Origin: Trichobilharzia regenti | Taxonomy: Eukaryota; Platyhelminthes; Trematoda; Strigeidida; Schistosomatidae | Assembly (NCBI GenBank): GCA_944472135.2 | Contig: OX235265.1 | Span: 1,862,501-1,926,500 of the forward strand | DNA length: 64,000 nt | Direction of reading: 5' to 3' | Shown here: positions 31,501 through 37,314 of the stretch, piece after piece | How the letters are laid out: each line of letters opens with the position of its first letter | How positions within the stretch are numbered: the first letter of the stretch is position 1 | Program-made: the position numbers and the translations under genes | Notes under the pieces: model-generated | Databases searched by the model: none | Seen by the model: only the letters and a program-made list of their open reading frames with translations | Told to the model about the DNA's origin: nothing

Positions 31501-34500
31501 GAAGACTATGTTTGTTTCCTTAAAGTAATCTATACTAATGTACATGAAAATCTATAAATATCTGTTCATTTTGTCAGCAAAGGATCTGTTGTCTGGCCCT
31601 TGTCTTCTATTGTTACATTATGATTTCTTGAATTTAATTTCTCCTCTATTTTGTTCATCTTTGTGAGCTGCATGGAATGTGGCAAAGTGAATTACATTGG
31701 CATTTCTGTGCAAAGTTCTATGTTGAAACTAAATCGGTCAGCATGTTCATCTCTCTACCAGCTTTCTAAGGGAAATCGCTGACTTAGTTACTCCTTAGGT
31801 TGATAGAGTGTCAGATTAGTAATTCGTAGGTCACAGATTGAAATATCCTCGCAACTTTTTATTATCACCCATTACATGAGGAATAACTAATGAAGACTAT
31901 TTCAATTCTCATCATCAATATTTCAATATTTGATAATAATGTCACTTACAACGTCCATAGGCTTCTTTAATCTGTCTCAATTCAAGGTTGGATCGTGTGC
32001 ATAGAATTTCAATGATTGCTGATTCATCTGTACCTGCGCCTTTCATAGCTTTATAAAGTTCACTAGCACCAAATTCAGCTGGTGTCATACACAGAGCTTC
32101 CATTGTATCATAAAAATGTCCACTAATTTCTGATTTAAATTTTGCTGCTAAATCTTTTCCATAATATGATCGATATTTTTGTACAAGAATTTGACGTTGT
32201 TCTGCTGATCTATGAGCCATAACTTCGATTAATTCTGCTTCATCTGTACCCAAGCCATGCATTGCTTTACGCATTCGCTCACAGTCACCTTCTGGATCGA
32301 AATTTACTGCAGGCTTTAAAGTTGGACATAACTGTGAATAAAAAATAAATGGAAAAGAAAAAGAGACATTGAAATACATCAATTCCTTAACCTACCCCCA
32401 CCCCGTTATTAAATCTCTTGAGCTGATCTCGGTTAAAGAATCATTGGAAAACCAGCAAGGAGTACTGGATAACCGTTTCACACACGGTTGGGACTCCAGA
32501 GGTACGCACCTAATAGGACTGGAACCCAGGAGAGCTTGTAGACCATTCATCCTCCGGGATCCAACCCACTGGTCAGCGAATTCCAACTTCTAAAAGTCTA
32601 ACGACTTACATAGTGCAACCGCCAGCCAGTGTGACAGGTGAATAAGTGTCCACCTACCCGATTTGATGAACTCATGAGTGGCGACTTCTCCCTAGAACTC
32701 CAGGTAACTCCATCATGGATAAGATTTTATTTTGATAAATCACACAGTGGTGTTAAACAGTAATATTAACTGATAACATTTCCAGCACAAACTATTGCTC
32801 ACTACTTTTTTCCTTCATTTATATTCATGTGTGGAATCGATTAGTTATTGGAATAAAAATCAGTATGAGATAATATACATTCGAAAATCAATAATATGAG
32901 TGTTTTTGATCAATAACAATCAGATGGGAAATAAGACGAGTGTTTTTTATAGTCATAATAAGTAACTTGTTAGAATGTTGTGATGTGTTTGAATTGAAAT
33001 AGAATTTTAAGATTATTTCTTATCCTCCTCTGCTTTGACTGACTGACTGGTGGTAATAATATCTTCCATGCATATCTCTGGTATTTGCATTGAGTCATTT
33101 CTGTTGCATGTGTTGGGTGTAGACTCAATGAACCAGCCAGAATTCAGTAATCAACCTCTCGCAGTTCGCTCCGTCCTTCCCTATGGCTCTGAAACATGGC
33201 CAATACGCGTTGAAGACATGAAAAGGTTGACTGCTTTTGATCATAGATGTCTGCGATCTCTTTCTCACATTAGGTGGTTTAATAAGGTAAGTAATGTTGA
33301 CGTTAGGCGTAGAGTGTTGGGCGAACAGGGAAAATCAATCGACGAGGCCATAAAGTTACATAGACTGAGATGGCTAGGTCACGTGCTGCGCATGCCTAAC
33401 CATCTCCTCCCCCGCCCGACGGGCATTACTAGCTGATATAGGTGCAGGTTGGAAAAGAGCCAGTGGTGGCCAAACAAAAACATGGCCTCATCAATCCATA
33501 AAATCCTTGACAGTTAAACTGAGTCAGGTAGGGAGATGCAGACTCCCGGTTTGGGGCCCTCGGGACTCTAGGAATCAATGGCTGGAGACAATAGGTGACA
33601 TGGCTCAAAGTGATCGTTGTCAATGGCCAGCGCAGATGTATTCAGTCTCTGTAATCTTTCGTATTCCTTTCTACCATTACCCATTCTGTTTCACTCTTAT
33701 ACTTGTCAAACTCTATTGATTCTCTTCACTCATCTTCTTGTCTACTTTTGTGTGCTATTTGGAACGAGGCAACTCGAACTGGTGCACTTCGGTGGCAAGT
33801 TCTATGTTGAATCCAGACAGACAGAATCAACCTCTCTCTATCTCCACCTACATAGATTACTTTTTAGAACTCTAACTCTCTTCCACCCTATTGTGTGGTT
33901 ATGTGTTAATGCATGCCTTGCAATTGCTGAGCTTTTTGTCTAAATTACTTATCTTCGTGGGATCAACCATTCTTCCCTTAGCTAAATTCTTATGTTCTGA
34001 CAATCTGAGTACCCCCGACCTACTAGTTTGACCTACGTAGTTGGCCTCACAGTCATTGCAGTGAATTAAGGAAAATTTTTGTGTGAGTAACTTGATATGA
34101 TTATGAGCAATAATTTGTACTCGAAGCTTCATCAGTTAATATTACTGCATAACAACACTGTGTGACTTATCAAAATAAATTCTTATCTATAATGGAGTTA
34201 TGCTCTACCACAGTGCCCAAGTTTTATACTTGTATCCAGGTAACTTTCTGTATCGAGCCAGTCGCTCGTGAGAATAACATTTAATTATCATGTGTTGTTT
34301 TGCAGGGTGTTCACTTGGCTACAGGTTTGACTACGAGCTCATCATTGAATACCGATAGATGATAAATACTAAAACATTTGTCAATAATAGATCAAATAAG
34401 GCCATTCATCTACGAATAAATGAACTTTTTTGAGTATCATATCTTCAAAGATTTATCGGAAATATTTTTTTCCTTCACGTTCCAAGTGGAACATAGGGCT

Positions 34501-36983
34501 CCAAGGTAGTGGCTTGAAGTTTCTGTAGAAGTGGTGTTTATTTTTACAGGATGGGATTGCTAGCCTCATGCCCAACCTTTCCTCATACCAGTCTCACTAC
34601 AGGCTTAGCGAGGTAAAGGAGTGCGCCAGCTGGCGATCGAAACCTGGACCACGTGCATGGTCGGAGAGCGTCCTAACAGCTGTGCCGTCGACAATCGAAC
34701 TCCGGACCACATGCGTGGTCGGCGAACATTCTACCACTTAGCCACCGATGAACAGTGAGACATTTTATCTTAGTATGACTTAAAACGAGTTGCTGAATCT
34801 ATCATACAGACTGTTGTCAATGTTATTAGGAAGCATTCAAGGGGTGAGGGACTGATAAATCCAATACTGACACAACTAATACTTTATCTTCATAATGATT
34901 CATCATCCTTCAAAGAATAGGGTTAGTATGTAATTTCAATTCTTTTTTTCATTTCAAAACAGGTTGATTCCAAAGGCTTTTCTAAAAGTAATCCTTATAT
35001 ATACATATATATCATAATTTATAATTTGAACTTTTTATCCTCTTGGTATTATTTGTATGAAGGAATCAAAAAGCCTTAGATTGAATTTCCCACCACTAAT
35101 TGTTGTCATTTTTGACCTTATTTTAAAACTTAATGGAATATAAAAGAAATACCATCCAAAGAAGTGATTTATGACTATCTGAAGAAATTCTCAGTACCGA
35201 TTAAAAAAACACTAAGATAAATGGTCAAAGATAGAATATTCTGGTTTGATATAAATGTGTAAAACTTGTGCACCGTAGTAGTAAGTAATTCCATATTAGT
35301 TTGTTTATTAGATGTATCACACAGTGAAGAAACAGTAGTATTTATTGAATGAAACAGTTTCGAACACAATTCATTATTGTTCATAATCACATCATCAATT
35401 ATAATCACAAAACTTTAAAACTTGAGTTTCATAGTTTTCTAGGTTCTTTCCTATTTGTTGATGATGGTGATGCGCAAGACAACACCCACAATAAGGAATC
35501 TAAATCATCAGCAGTAATTCTATACAAGAAAGGAACCTCGGAAACCACCTTATGCAGGATTCTTAACAAGGCAAGAATAAAGAAAGTGGCTGGCATTCAA
35601 ACCACCCACAAATTCAATTAGAAACAAGCTTTGTCGGTTAAAGGATTCTGCCAGTGGAACCTTTAAAACAAAACAATTAAGTTTATCTAATACCCTGCTT
35701 GCAATGATTGTCAGGTCAAATACACAGGTCAGACTAGAAGAACAGATGCAGTCAGACTAGCCGAGCATTAAAACCTAGCAAAATTCTAGGTTAGTTCACC
35801 CGAATAAGATAAGAAATCTAGAGAGTGGTTCAGCTATAGAACTCACCACATGTAATTACACACAACCAACAATACAATAGGATGATGATGGGATAAGATG
35901 ACAGTTTTAAAATCTAATGTCACAGGGTGGTGAGTGGGGAAGATTGATAACAGCGGAAGCTTTGTTTATCGAATCAACTGCAAACACGTGTAATAGGAAT
36001 GATTCAACACCTGTCCACCCGGACATCTGGAAAATTCTTCTACCCCAACGACGACAAATAGGAGAGAACAAAGAAAACTATAAAATTGAAGTCTCGAAAT
36101 ATTTTGATTATAATCGATATGATTATGAACAATAAATTTAGTTCTAAACGTCATCTTCACTGTGTGATACACTTAATGAATAAACTAATATGGAATTCTG
36201 GTTTGATAATTTATTCTTCTGTTTGTATAGTCTTTCAACCATACTGCTTTGTTCATAACAGTAATTCCAGTAAAAATGTCTACTTCGGTCTACAAAAGTG
36301 AGAGTATCATTGAGAACAAAGGTGCGCTGGGGTTCATTATGTCATACTGAGGCGGATGTACATCGACGATAGTGTTTGTCGATTGTTCTATATGAAGGAT
36401 TGACAAATATTTGATCTTATTGGTTTTTAAATTCCACTGGGTTCGATCCCTGGCAGGGTCATGAGTTTACACTACTTGGGTACCCTACACACCAGGTTGA
36501 AAATGCTCTTCAATATTCCTTAGTGATCAGTTATCGTAATTATTTGCTTCTCTCTTACACATAAATAAGTTTAATCATCAGATTCAGTCTATAGTAATTC
36601 TCTAATGAGCGTCGGTGGCACAGTGGTAAAGATGCTCGCCAACCATGTATGTGGTTTGGAGTTCCATCCCTGGCCACCGACACACTCCTTTACCTCGTTC
36701 GCTAAGCCAGTAATACGACTAGTAAAGAGAGAAAAGGATAGGCATGAGGCTAGCAGTCCCATCCCGTAAAAATAACCACCCTTGCTACAGAAACTTCGAA
36801 GCTCTATGTCTCAATGGGAATGTAAAAGAATAAAATTTAAAAATATATATCAAATTTTTTAATGATGTGTACAGCACACTGGAAATACAGGAATATACTG
36901 ATTCGATAGAGAAAAGACAATACAAGAATGGTACTTACATGTGCACTAGATGAACCAAAATTGAATCCTATATTTCCCGCCAT
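13478..36983 (-). CDS. Annexin gene, complete, six coding exons, 330 residues
   Basis: Joining 36983-36939, 32331-31950, 28421-28235, 23084-22942, 18932-18751 and 13531-13478 gives 330 residues plus stop, with all phases agreeing (0, 1, 2, 1, 0). Annexins are cytosolic proteins that bind acidic phospholipids through calcium and act in membrane repair and trafficking; in schistosomes several occur in the tegument. A short N-terminal arm (residues 1-22) precedes four repeats. Type II calcium loops are GLGTDE (41-46), GAGTDE (113-118), KWGTEE (198-203) and GAGTDD (273-278), each with its acidic cap about 40 residues on (E83, D156, E240, D315). There is no signal peptide, as usual for annexins. 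Introns are 3.5-5.2 kb and packed with transposon remnants. Which named schistosome annexin this is was not determined. Confidence 0.96.
13660..13867 (-). mobile_element. SINE-B copy (in annexin intron 5)
   Basis: In minus orientation: head GTGCGTCGGTGGCACAGTGG, B-box-like GTTCGATCCC, then the B body with CTCGCTAAGCCAGTAATAAG-like sequence and GCTAGCAACCGCATCCTG. SINE-B shares its head with SINE-A, but the body differs. Confidence 0.75.
13905..14460 (+). mobile_element. Penelope-like element remnant, GIY-YIG region
   Basis: Broken frames give ETLCRILSE (start of the linker), a DCE cysteine block, HTSRSGSTRLLEHKNLYKSK (the G-x-T-S-R-S-G ... L-x-E-H core after the YIG motif) and the late block around RIPEIWKM. 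The YIG itself is lost. Same PLE lineage as the copies at 33.9, 35.6 and 46.5 kb. Confidence 0.6.
14570..15175 (+). mobile_element. RTE-2 C-terminal half, decayed
   Basis: Translations show YLGSIV, GADEYA, SGKARQTFI, a Trp-rich NTNGDGSGTRH block and ENRQK...DLYFTRNPRE at the end. Several stops and shifts. Ends before repeat C at 15242. Confidence 0.65.
15242..16065. repeat. Repeat C array with long inverted arms
   Basis: A minus-oriented C copy (15242-15470) is followed by a plus-oriented partial copy (about 15508-15640) and a full plus copy (15690-16065). The segments 15242-15470 and 15797-16025 are inverted copies of equal length (229 bp) with only a handful of differences. Both include head GTCCCAGTGGCTGAATGG-type sequence and the GGGTTCGAATCCC B-box. 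The pair lies in annexin intron 5. Confidence 0.85.
16275..16427 (-). mobile_element. SINE-A copy with internal deletion
   Basis: The minus strand has the head and the LINE-like tail, but the body between the B-box and GGGCTACCGATATCC is missing about 45 bp. Confidence 0.85.
16430..16800 (-). mobile_element. Retroelement coding remnant joined to a Penelope-like terminal repeat
   Basis: The minus strand reads ENDMEEIM, a stop, then RTEGSQAVAELLKEKLEGIG and a short Ser/Pro tail (16600-16440): a charged helix-like stretch of unknown family. 16680-16790 carries ATTTTGATCAAATCTCACAG and TATAATGGAATTAAACTC, the PLE terminal-repeat blocks. Confidence 0.45.
16800..17170 (-). mobile_element. RTE-2-like fragment
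   Basis: The minus strand contains a decayed block like GTDDDIKGRI...AFHTIQ (about 16900-17030), which in RTE-2 follows the TYLGS motif. Low similarity; orientation is clear. Confidence 0.45.
17171..17400. other. Unassigned intron sequence
   Basis: Nothing recognised; includes a short C-run and no ORF. Confidence 0.5.
17400..18240 (+). mobile_element. Penelope-like element 3' half
   Basis: The plus strand reads ISEILTQRLRNTAVKEEHSL, VPSKLPTPILRSGIKD, LPNFASSMCIYQFNGSCGAN and later the LLxIADDGCWDPH tail. These are the end of the RT, the linker, the first cysteines of the GIY-YIG region and the C-terminus. A homologous copy is at 57990-60415 on the minus strand (NFAFCVCIY). Dead copy with frame breaks, in annexin intron 5. 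Confidence 0.72.
18245..18605 (-). repeat. Repeat C copy
   Basis: The minus strand carries the C head, a TGGTTCGAACTGTGG-like B-box region and the TTTTCCGATGGTTTTCTAAC end. It lies 146 bp beyond the donor of annexin exon 5. Confidence 0.75.
18751..18932 (-). CDS. Annexin exon 5 (residues 253-313, repeat 4)
   Basis: Acceptor ATTTTAG (AG at 18934-18933) and donor GAG|GTAAGA (18750-18745). 182 nt, entering at phase 1 and leaving at phase 0. Encodes VACVNNPALFFAEKLKYAMK, the calcium loop GAGTDD and helices through LESWVE. The matching acidic cap lies in exon 6. Confidence 0.96.
18933..19405. other. Annexin intron 4, unassigned part
   Basis: AT-rich DNA; 19100-19200 faintly resembles PLE 3' non-coding DNA, but no block is convincing. 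Confidence 0.35.
19406..19760 (-). mobile_element. RTE-2 fragment
   Basis: Minus-strand frame 19647-19423 reads NNNNRQQSASINGKNL, TYLGSVFSTTGGADENIK and ARMGKARQAFITLKSVW. This is the conserved RTE-2 block behind the RT, with the TYLGS motif intact. Confidence 0.8.
19761..20281. other. Annexin intron 4, unassigned part
   Basis: A 92-codon minus-strand frame at 20198-19920 has no recognisable motif and no splice support; not called as a gene. Confidence 0.4.
20282..20529 (-). mobile_element. SINE-B copy, long form
   Basis: Minus strand: GTGTCGGCGTCACAGCGG head, B-box-like GGGCTCGATCCC, B body, and the distal part with CTATGTTCCTTTGGGAATGT. Confidence 0.75.
20820..22811 (-). mobile_element. 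RTE-2 LINE, most of the RT and C-terminus, with an insert
   Basis: From right to left on the minus strand: RT N-part with KVWKEGKVTTDSKKGNSVKL and PKNGDLC (22790-22670), a broken FEKAFDSVDR-equivalent (about 22450), a KARQAF equivalent (about 22290-22220), WPTGRDQQQEI (about 21770) and the C-terminal CAVEASCST block (about 20860). A GC-richer block at about 20985-21640 interrupts the order and is listed separately. Many stops; dead. Confidence 0.68.
20985..21640 (+). other. GC-richer block inside the RTE-2 copy, origin unknown
   Basis: Base composition is clearly richer in G and C than the surroundings. The sequence interrupts the RTE-2 reading order. It has a 107-codon frame at its left edge (20832-21155) that crosses the boundary and so is not a gene. 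It could be the 5' part of another LINE; no motif proves this. Confidence 0.4.
22828..22854. repeat. (TA)n microsatellite
   Basis: About 12-13 TA units at the boundary of the RTE-2 copy, 88 bp from annexin exon 4. Confidence 0.9.
22942..23084 (-). CDS. Annexin exon 4 (residues 206-252, repeat 3)
   Basis: Acceptor TCTAATAG and donor ATTG|GTAGGT (22941-22936). 143 nt, entering at phase 2 and leaving at phase 1. Encodes FIQVFVSRSHAHLQAVFAEY and a KSEFSGW segment with the acidic cap E240 of calcium site 3. Confidence 0.96.
23255..23945. repeat. Repeat E cluster (tRNA-headed), inverted then direct
   Basis: 23255-23345 holds the flank block GGTGCAGACTGAATTCTGTC in minus orientation; 23575-23700 holds the same block inverted. 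A complete plus-oriented unit (about 23565-23935) has the head AGCTCAAATAGTTTAGTGGT, B-box-like GGGTTCGTGTCTC and the CTGCCTCCAACAATCTAATG end. 23395-23520 is a minus-oriented head region. Inside annexin intron 3. Confidence 0.75.
23946..24130 (+). mobile_element. Penelope-like 3' non-coding end
   Basis: GAACTGTAATCTATATTGAT, TTTAAACAGCATTAATGTTG and ATTCTTTGTTCAGTAACC match the block that ends the PLE at 30560-30725. Confidence 0.6.
24131..24774. other. Unassigned intron sequence
   Basis: A short tRNA-like piece (about 24175-24245, CGGTTCGATTCCC) may be a SINE head remnant. A 76-codon frame at 24361-24591 has no motif. Confidence 0.4.
24775..25050 (-). repeat. Repeat C copy
   Basis: Minus strand: C head, CTGGATTCGAACACC B-box region and the GGTTTTCCAGCTGTTCTCTA end. 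Confidence 0.75.
25051..25638. other. Unassigned intron sequence
   Basis: AT-rich. A 92-codon plus-strand frame (25059-25337) is Phe/Ile/Asn-rich with no motif. Confidence 0.45.
25639..25826 (+). repeat. Repeat E copy
   Basis: AGCTCGAATAGCTGAGTGGT head, GGCGTTCGAATCTC B-box region and the CCCCAACCATCTAATACC end, directly followed by the LTR-like unit. Confidence 0.8.
25835..26129 (+). repeat. Candidate solo LTR with 4-bp target duplication
   Basis: 295 bp starting TGTAACAACAGAAGACAAGG and ending CTCTCACCACA, flanked on both sides by ATAG (25831-25834 and 26130-26133). TG...CA ends and a 4-bp duplication fit a solo long terminal repeat of an LTR retrotransposon. Inside are three TGATTGGTTGTT motifs, i.e. 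reversed CCAAT boxes. A related inverted unit lies at 31276-31617. Confidence 0.7.
26160..26345 (-). mobile_element. Penelope-like terminal repeat remnant
   Basis: Inverted relative to the 6.8-kb copy: GATTATGAGCAATAAATTAT, ATTACTGTATAACAAACACT and GAATTATACTCTACC occur in reversed order. Confidence 0.6.
26346..26815. other. Unassigned intron sequence
   Basis: Short overlapping frames on both strands around 26540-26800 lack motifs. Confidence 0.4.
26820..27110 (-). repeat. Repeat E copy, diverged
   Basis: Minus strand: the flank block (GACAGAATTCAGTCTACACC), a CAAGTTCGAACCTCAG B-box region and the ATTATCTCCAACCATCT end. Confidence 0.7.
27111..27766. other. Unassigned intron sequence with a decayed repeat E
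   Basis: 27280-27420 is a heavily altered plus-oriented E copy. A (GT)n run lies at 27698-27713. Nothing else recognised. Confidence 0.45.
27767..27962 (+). mobile_element. SINE-A copy, best-preserved
   Basis: Head GTGCGTCGGCGGCACAGTGG, A-box-like TGGCACAGTGG type and GGGGTTCGAGCCC B-box, body, and tail 27887-27937 matching the CR1-type LINE 3' end. Ends in AAAATAAATAAAAAAATAAA. Confidence 0.92.
27964..28137 (-). mobile_element. SINE-A copy, tail-to-tail with the preceding one
   Basis: A diverged minus-oriented SINE-A starting at its head near 28137 and ending in its tail next to the previous copy's A-rich tail. The pair sits 98 bp downstream of the donor of annexin exon 3. Confidence 0.85.
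28235..28421 (-). CDS. Annexin exon 3 (residues 143-205, end of repeat 2 to repeat 3 loop)
   Basis: Acceptor GATTTCAG (28424-28422 = CAG) and donor AAA|GTGAGT (28234-28229). 187 nt, entering at phase 1 and leaving at phase 2. Encodes LFSGANLEQDIAGDTSGDFK (cap D156 of site 2), the inter-repeat linker ASRDECPSVDVTRARKDAED and the repeat 3 loop KWGTEE. Confidence 0.96.
28445..28600 (+). mobile_element. Penelope-like RT fragment beside the exon 3 acceptor
   Basis: TATGGATGACACCTTCATTC, GTGATAATGATTCGGATAGG and CACGTGCGAAGAGGAATC match 29430-29525 of the larger PLE nearly base for base. The fragment covers the YMDDTF active-site region and starts about 25 bp from the annexin acceptor. Confidence 0.75.
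28625..30725 (+). mobile_element. Penelope-like element, most of the RT, dead
   Basis: The RT is recognisable in pieces: LTKEHREELKKLISDERLII, a TKPDKASRVVLFDRSDYNKK block, LYGLPKVHKPGAPLRPILDM (28936-28996), the motif A equivalent ending MISLDIT (29155), a damaged LADFFLCKLEN block, CRYMDDTFILCDND (29430-29470) and NSLPRCTP-type thumb sequence. After RT decay, 30168-30253 is a hairpin and 30255-30470 encodes the end of the endonuclease (SSILDHLVQTGHKATVEESS). The 3' end is at about 30725. At least six frame breaks. In annexin intron 2. Confidence 0.8.
30168..30253. repeat. Hairpin, 35-bp arms
   Basis: AACAAAGCAAGAACTACAG and on to AATAAT (30168-30202) is inverted at 30219-30253 with about one mismatch; loop of 16 nt. 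The left arm also occurs at 37340-37380 without the partner. Confidence 0.85.
30726..31275. other. Unassigned intron sequence
   Basis: Includes a 64-codon frame (30904-31098) without a motif. No repeat family recognised. Confidence 0.45.
31276..31617 (-). repeat. Second LTR-like unit, inverted and diverged
   Basis: The minus strand starts TGTAACAATAGAAGACAAGG and ends TTACTACA, 342 bp. The first 40 bases match the unit at 25835; the interior is more diverged but keeps a TGTGATTGGTTTTTGAGTCA block. Flanks are CTAT and TTAT (plus strand), a near 4-bp duplication. Confidence 0.55.
31618..31945. other. Unassigned intron sequence, possible GIY-YIG trace
   Basis: 31650-31795 (+) translates in part as CMECGKVNYIGISVQSS, which resembles the cysteine-YIG core of PLE endonucleases. 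Too short for a firm call. Confidence 0.35.
31950..32331 (-). CDS. Annexin exon 2 (residues 16-142, repeat 1 and start of repeat 2)
   Basis: Acceptor TTTATTCACAG (32333-32332) and donor CGTT|GTAAGT (31949-31944). 382 nt, entering at phase 0 and leaving at phase 1. Encodes LCPTLKPAVNFDPEGDCERM, calcium loop GLGTDE, cap E83 within KSEISGHF, and loop GAGTDE of repeat 2. The largest exon of the gene. Confidence 0.97.
32395..32705 (-). repeat. Repeat C copy, diverged
   Basis: Minus strand: B-box region CTGGGTTCCAGTCC, the GTACCTCTGGAGTCCCAAC block and GGTTTTCCAATGATTCTTTA. It lies 63 bp upstream of the exon 2 acceptor. Confidence 0.7.
32706..32835 (+). mobile_element. Penelope-like terminal repeat remnant
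   Basis: ATGGATAAGATTTTATTTTG, AATCACACAGTGGTGTTAAA and CATTTCCAGCACAAACTATT, the standard block order. Confidence 0.65.
33041..34245 (-). mobile_element. Penelope-like GIY-YIG remnant split by an RTE-1 insertion
   Basis: The minus strand starts with a terminal repeat (34245-34080), then reads FSLIHCNDCEANYVGQTSRS and LRLSEHKNLAKGRMVDPTKI (34070-33950), the GIY-YIG core with a Y-V-G variant. After the RTE-1 insert (33824-33161), 33150-33041 continues with the late block corresponding to the EALFIESTANTCNRND region of the 46.9-kb copy. The RT is absent. In annexin intron 1. Confidence 0.72.
33161..33824 (+). mobile_element. RTE-1 LINE 3' end with 12-bp target duplication
   Basis: Starts at AVRSVLPYGSETWPIRVEDM, reads FDHRCLRSLSHIRW and HRLRWLGHVLRMPN, then changes frame into ADIGAGWKRASGGQTKTW and on to the 3' end, finishing in GACAGACAG. 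AATCAACCTCTC flanks both sides (33149-33160 and 33825-33836). Nearly identical to 39216-39880. A small length change near 33410 breaks the frame. Confidence 0.9.
34246..34464. other. Unassigned intron sequence
   Basis: AT-rich, no match. Confidence 0.4.
34465..34750 (-). mobile_element. SINE-B copy with duplicated head
   Basis: Minus strand: two successive tRNA-like heads (B-box regions GGAGTTCGATTGTCGACGG and GGTTTCGATCGCC), then the B body with GCTAGCAATCCCATCCTG and the distal CCACTTGGAACGTGAAGG end. Confidence 0.7.
34751..35230. other. Unassigned intron sequence
   Basis: AT-rich; nothing recognised. Confidence 0.45.
35291..36193 (+). mobile_element. Short Penelope-like derivative with inverted terminal repeats
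   Basis: Left end 35291-35406 (CCATATTAGTTTGTTTATTA ... ATTATAATC) is inverted at 36106-36193. Between them lies only linker plus GIY-YIG region: VILYKKGTSETTLCRILN (35516-35569), a decayed DCQVKYTGQTRRT core (about 35705-35745) and LITAEALFIESTANTCNRND with IWKILLPQRRQIGEN (35950-36065). No RT is present in the 903 bp. In annexin intron 1. Confidence 0.75.
36206..36606. other. Unassigned intron sequence
   Basis: Contains a tRNA-like GGGTTCGATCCC at about 36440 without a recognisable family. Confidence 0.4.
36607..36836 (+). mobile_element. SINE-B copy, full length
   Basis: Head GCGTCGGTGGCACAGTGGTA, B-box-like GGAGTTCCATCCC, B body with TTCGCTAAGCCAGTAATACG, GGCATGAGGCTAGCAGTCCC and the end CTCAATGGGAATGTAAAAG. 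It ends about 100 bp from the annexin exon 1 donor. Confidence 0.85.
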
Positions 36984-37036
36984 ATCTTGATTCTTTCTAT
37001 TTGCAAATGAATACTCCTTTATCAAGGGGAAAATAT
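36939..37036 (-). CDS. Annexin exon 1 (5' UTR and residues 1-15)
   Basis: Coding part 36983-36939: MAGNIGFNFGSSSAH, donor CAT|GTAAGT (36938-36933), phase 0. The ATG has G at -3 and G at +4. The only upstream in-frame start would be TTG, so this ATG is chosen. A pyrimidine-rich tract with CCTAG (AG at 37038-37037) lies 53 nt upstream of the ATG, so the exon most likely begins at 37036. Confidence 0.88.
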
Positions 37037-37075
37037 CTAGGATAAAGAAAAAAACAAATGAAAATCAATTTTTGT
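37037..37075 (-). promoter_or_regulatory. 3' splice acceptor upstream of the annexin ATG
   Basis: On the minus strand, CATTTGTTTTTTTCTTTAT leads into CCTAG. It could end a 5'-UTR intron or receive a trans-spliced leader. No promoter or first non-coding exon could be identified upstream. Confidence 0.6.
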
Positions 37076-37314
37076 TAATTTCAATTTCCTGTAAATTCTC
37101 ATAAATTATTCAGGAGAAAGAAAACAGTTGAAGCGAACAATTGTCGCTTTCAATAAATTTTTCTTAGTCAGGCTCTACAATTATAAATCCATTAATATAA
37201 CCATACTATAACCAGACAGTCAGTAAAGGCAAATTAGAATCATATCAGAAAGTGTATTGTAGAACAAGTATAAGTAAGATGGCATGGAACAATAGTCAGT
37301 TAACGTTTTGAATA

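Noticed and set aside
36984..37025. Upstream in-frame extension of annexin exon 1 (IKEYSFANRKNQD)
   Set aside because: It would need a TTG start; the first ATG is at 36983 in good context and the upstream part is 5' UTR.
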